Assembly: GCA_964030475.1 (NCBI GenBank)
Contig: CAXIPT010000005.1
Span: 4,134,650-4,198,649 of the forward strand
Direction of reading: 5' to 3'
Length of the DNA stretch: 64,000 nt
Source: Tethya wilhelma
Lineage: Eukaryota; Porifera; Demospongiae; Tethyida; Tethyidae
Under the pieces are notes generated by a model. The model ran no database searches. It saw only the letters and a program-made list of their open reading frames with translations, and had not been told where the DNA came from. Below, one piece after another: positions 63,121 to 64,000 of the stretch (position 1 is its first letter; every line of letters begins with the position of its first letter). A program made the position numbers and the translations under genes.

Positions 63121-63420
63121 GATGTTACTACACATAACAGCATGGAACAGCCAGTGCCACCAGGAACAATTAATTTTTGGGGACTCCCAAAAATTCAAAG
63201 CAAAAAGCTCAATCTGCATCAGAAGCAGTAAATGAAGCATTTACTAACATGGCAACAACACTTGTTTCTGCTAACCAGCCCCATCTGGTCAATCCTTTTA
63301 AAATCACATCTAGCATTTAGAGCTTCGGTGAAGTTAGTGTCTCTCCATATATAGGTCAGGTTGGCTTGCAGATCTACAAGGGAAGTTTCCACCTTAAATT
63401 AATTGTTTGAGTATGCCAGA
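63121..63420 (+). pseudogene. coding-like fragment, frameshifted, unrecognised
   Basis: The frame reads MDVTTHNSMEQPVPPGTINF and WGLPKIQSKK, then with a one-base shift SASEAVNEAFTNMATTLVSA and NQPHLVNPF before a stop. The continuity of sense across the shift suggests a decayed gene. No family was recognised. Confidence 0.3.
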
Positions 63421-64000
63421 GGCATATTGGTTCAAACCACACTCCAGTCTTACAAGCAAAATTTTGAAATTTCAAATCATGCACGTATTCACTGTAGCTG
63501 GGCAATAGGAGCTCATTGTTTACACAACTAGCCACAAGTACACCAGTACCAAAACCACAATTCGTTATAGCATCTGATAACTATCCTAAAGTGCTCTGTG
63601 ATCATTTCTGTGTAGCCTGCTTGAACTTAAGTCGGAAACACACATCTCAGTCATCAAGGTAGGAGCTGTAAAATTGGAATAACTTGCCTTGATATTGTGA
63701 TAATTTAAGAAGAGCAACCAAAGTATCCCAATAACAGTTCCAGGCAACTTGCATTCAGATTCCAAATAATGCGATTAATTTGAATTCCCAAATAGCTTAT
63801 GAATTATGCATGAGTGTTGAAATTAATGGCTGCCATATGAAACAGCTGCCTTTTGCCTTTGTGTCTAGTGACTCAATGAGAGACATAAAAAATGATCACA
63901 ATTTTAAGCAACAAAACATAAAGAAAACAAGTTATTCTAATTCATTCAGTCAAGAATCAGTTTCTGTTAAGCCAAAATAGAAAAAGAATAAGAATTAAGA
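63421..64000. other. no recognisable feature to window end
   Basis: An open frame at 63780-63980 has no similarity I recognise and AT-rich composition. Confidence 0.35.

Noticed and set aside
1..64000. tRNA or rRNA genes
   Set aside because: I looked for T-arm GGTTCGA-type signatures and conserved rRNA words and saw none. The tRNA-like strings at 61501-61518 and 57349-57366 are retrotransposon primer-binding sites.

Overview
The window looks like a stretch of a metazoan genome that is poor in host genes and very rich in transposable elements. It is AT-rich, with short introns, an arylsulfatase, a USP9X-type deubiquitinase remnant, Tigger, hAT, CR1-like, Penelope-like and Ty3/gypsy elements, and fibronectin-III-like fragments. 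A marine invertebrate fits, and a demosponge of the Amphimedon kind fits best; that is an inference from gene style, not a proven identity. One N at 29030 shows it is a draft assembly.

Layout. 1-17 kb: a broken USP9X/faf-like deubiquitinase pseudogene, with its 5' part at 0.9-1.5 kb and its catalytic-cysteine part at 15.8-16.9 kb. About 14 kb of repeats lies between them: a 1.3-kb exact duplication, a 1.47-kb near-palindromic foldback element, hAT and CR1-like LINE wrecks, a tyrosine-recombinase fragment, and an intact single-exon membrane protein at 14.6-15.5 kb (minus strand). 17-20 kb: two related MITEs and weak coding-like fragments. 20.1-21.6 kb: an intact intronless arylsulfatase. 21.6-27.3 kb: a dispersed repeat, an element with 37-bp perfect inverted ends, and a Tigger/pogo-type transposase with a C-terminal PHD finger (minus strand, one frameshift). 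28.0-29.6 kb: the 3' exons of an unrecognised gene ending in an acidic, SUMO-interaction-like tail. 31.8-33.7 kb (minus): a six-exon gene for a secreted cysteine-rich protein, assembled here exon by exon with all introns in phase 1. 34.9-37.9 kb (minus): a long, multiply broken coding region with a coiled coil and a Tudor-like end. 39.2-40.7 kb: a 10-bp-unit minisatellite whose strand flips near its end. 40.9-43.9 kb: a Penelope-like reverse transcriptase wreck followed by a hammerhead-ribozyme-like core. 44-49 kb: nested foldback elements. 51.4-61.7 kb: an old Ty3/gypsy element on the minus strand. It is invaded by a younger gag-protease-only gypsy element with near-identical LTRs and a 5-bp target duplication, by a MITE, and by a host-like fibronectin/Ig fragment that sits where part of RNase H should be.

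The probable working host genes are the arylsulfatase, the secreted cysteine-rich protein, the membrane protein and the 28-29.6 kb gene. No operon-like cooperation is expected. The main story is layered transposition: several insertions can be ordered in time because uninterrupted copies of the target repeats are also in the window.
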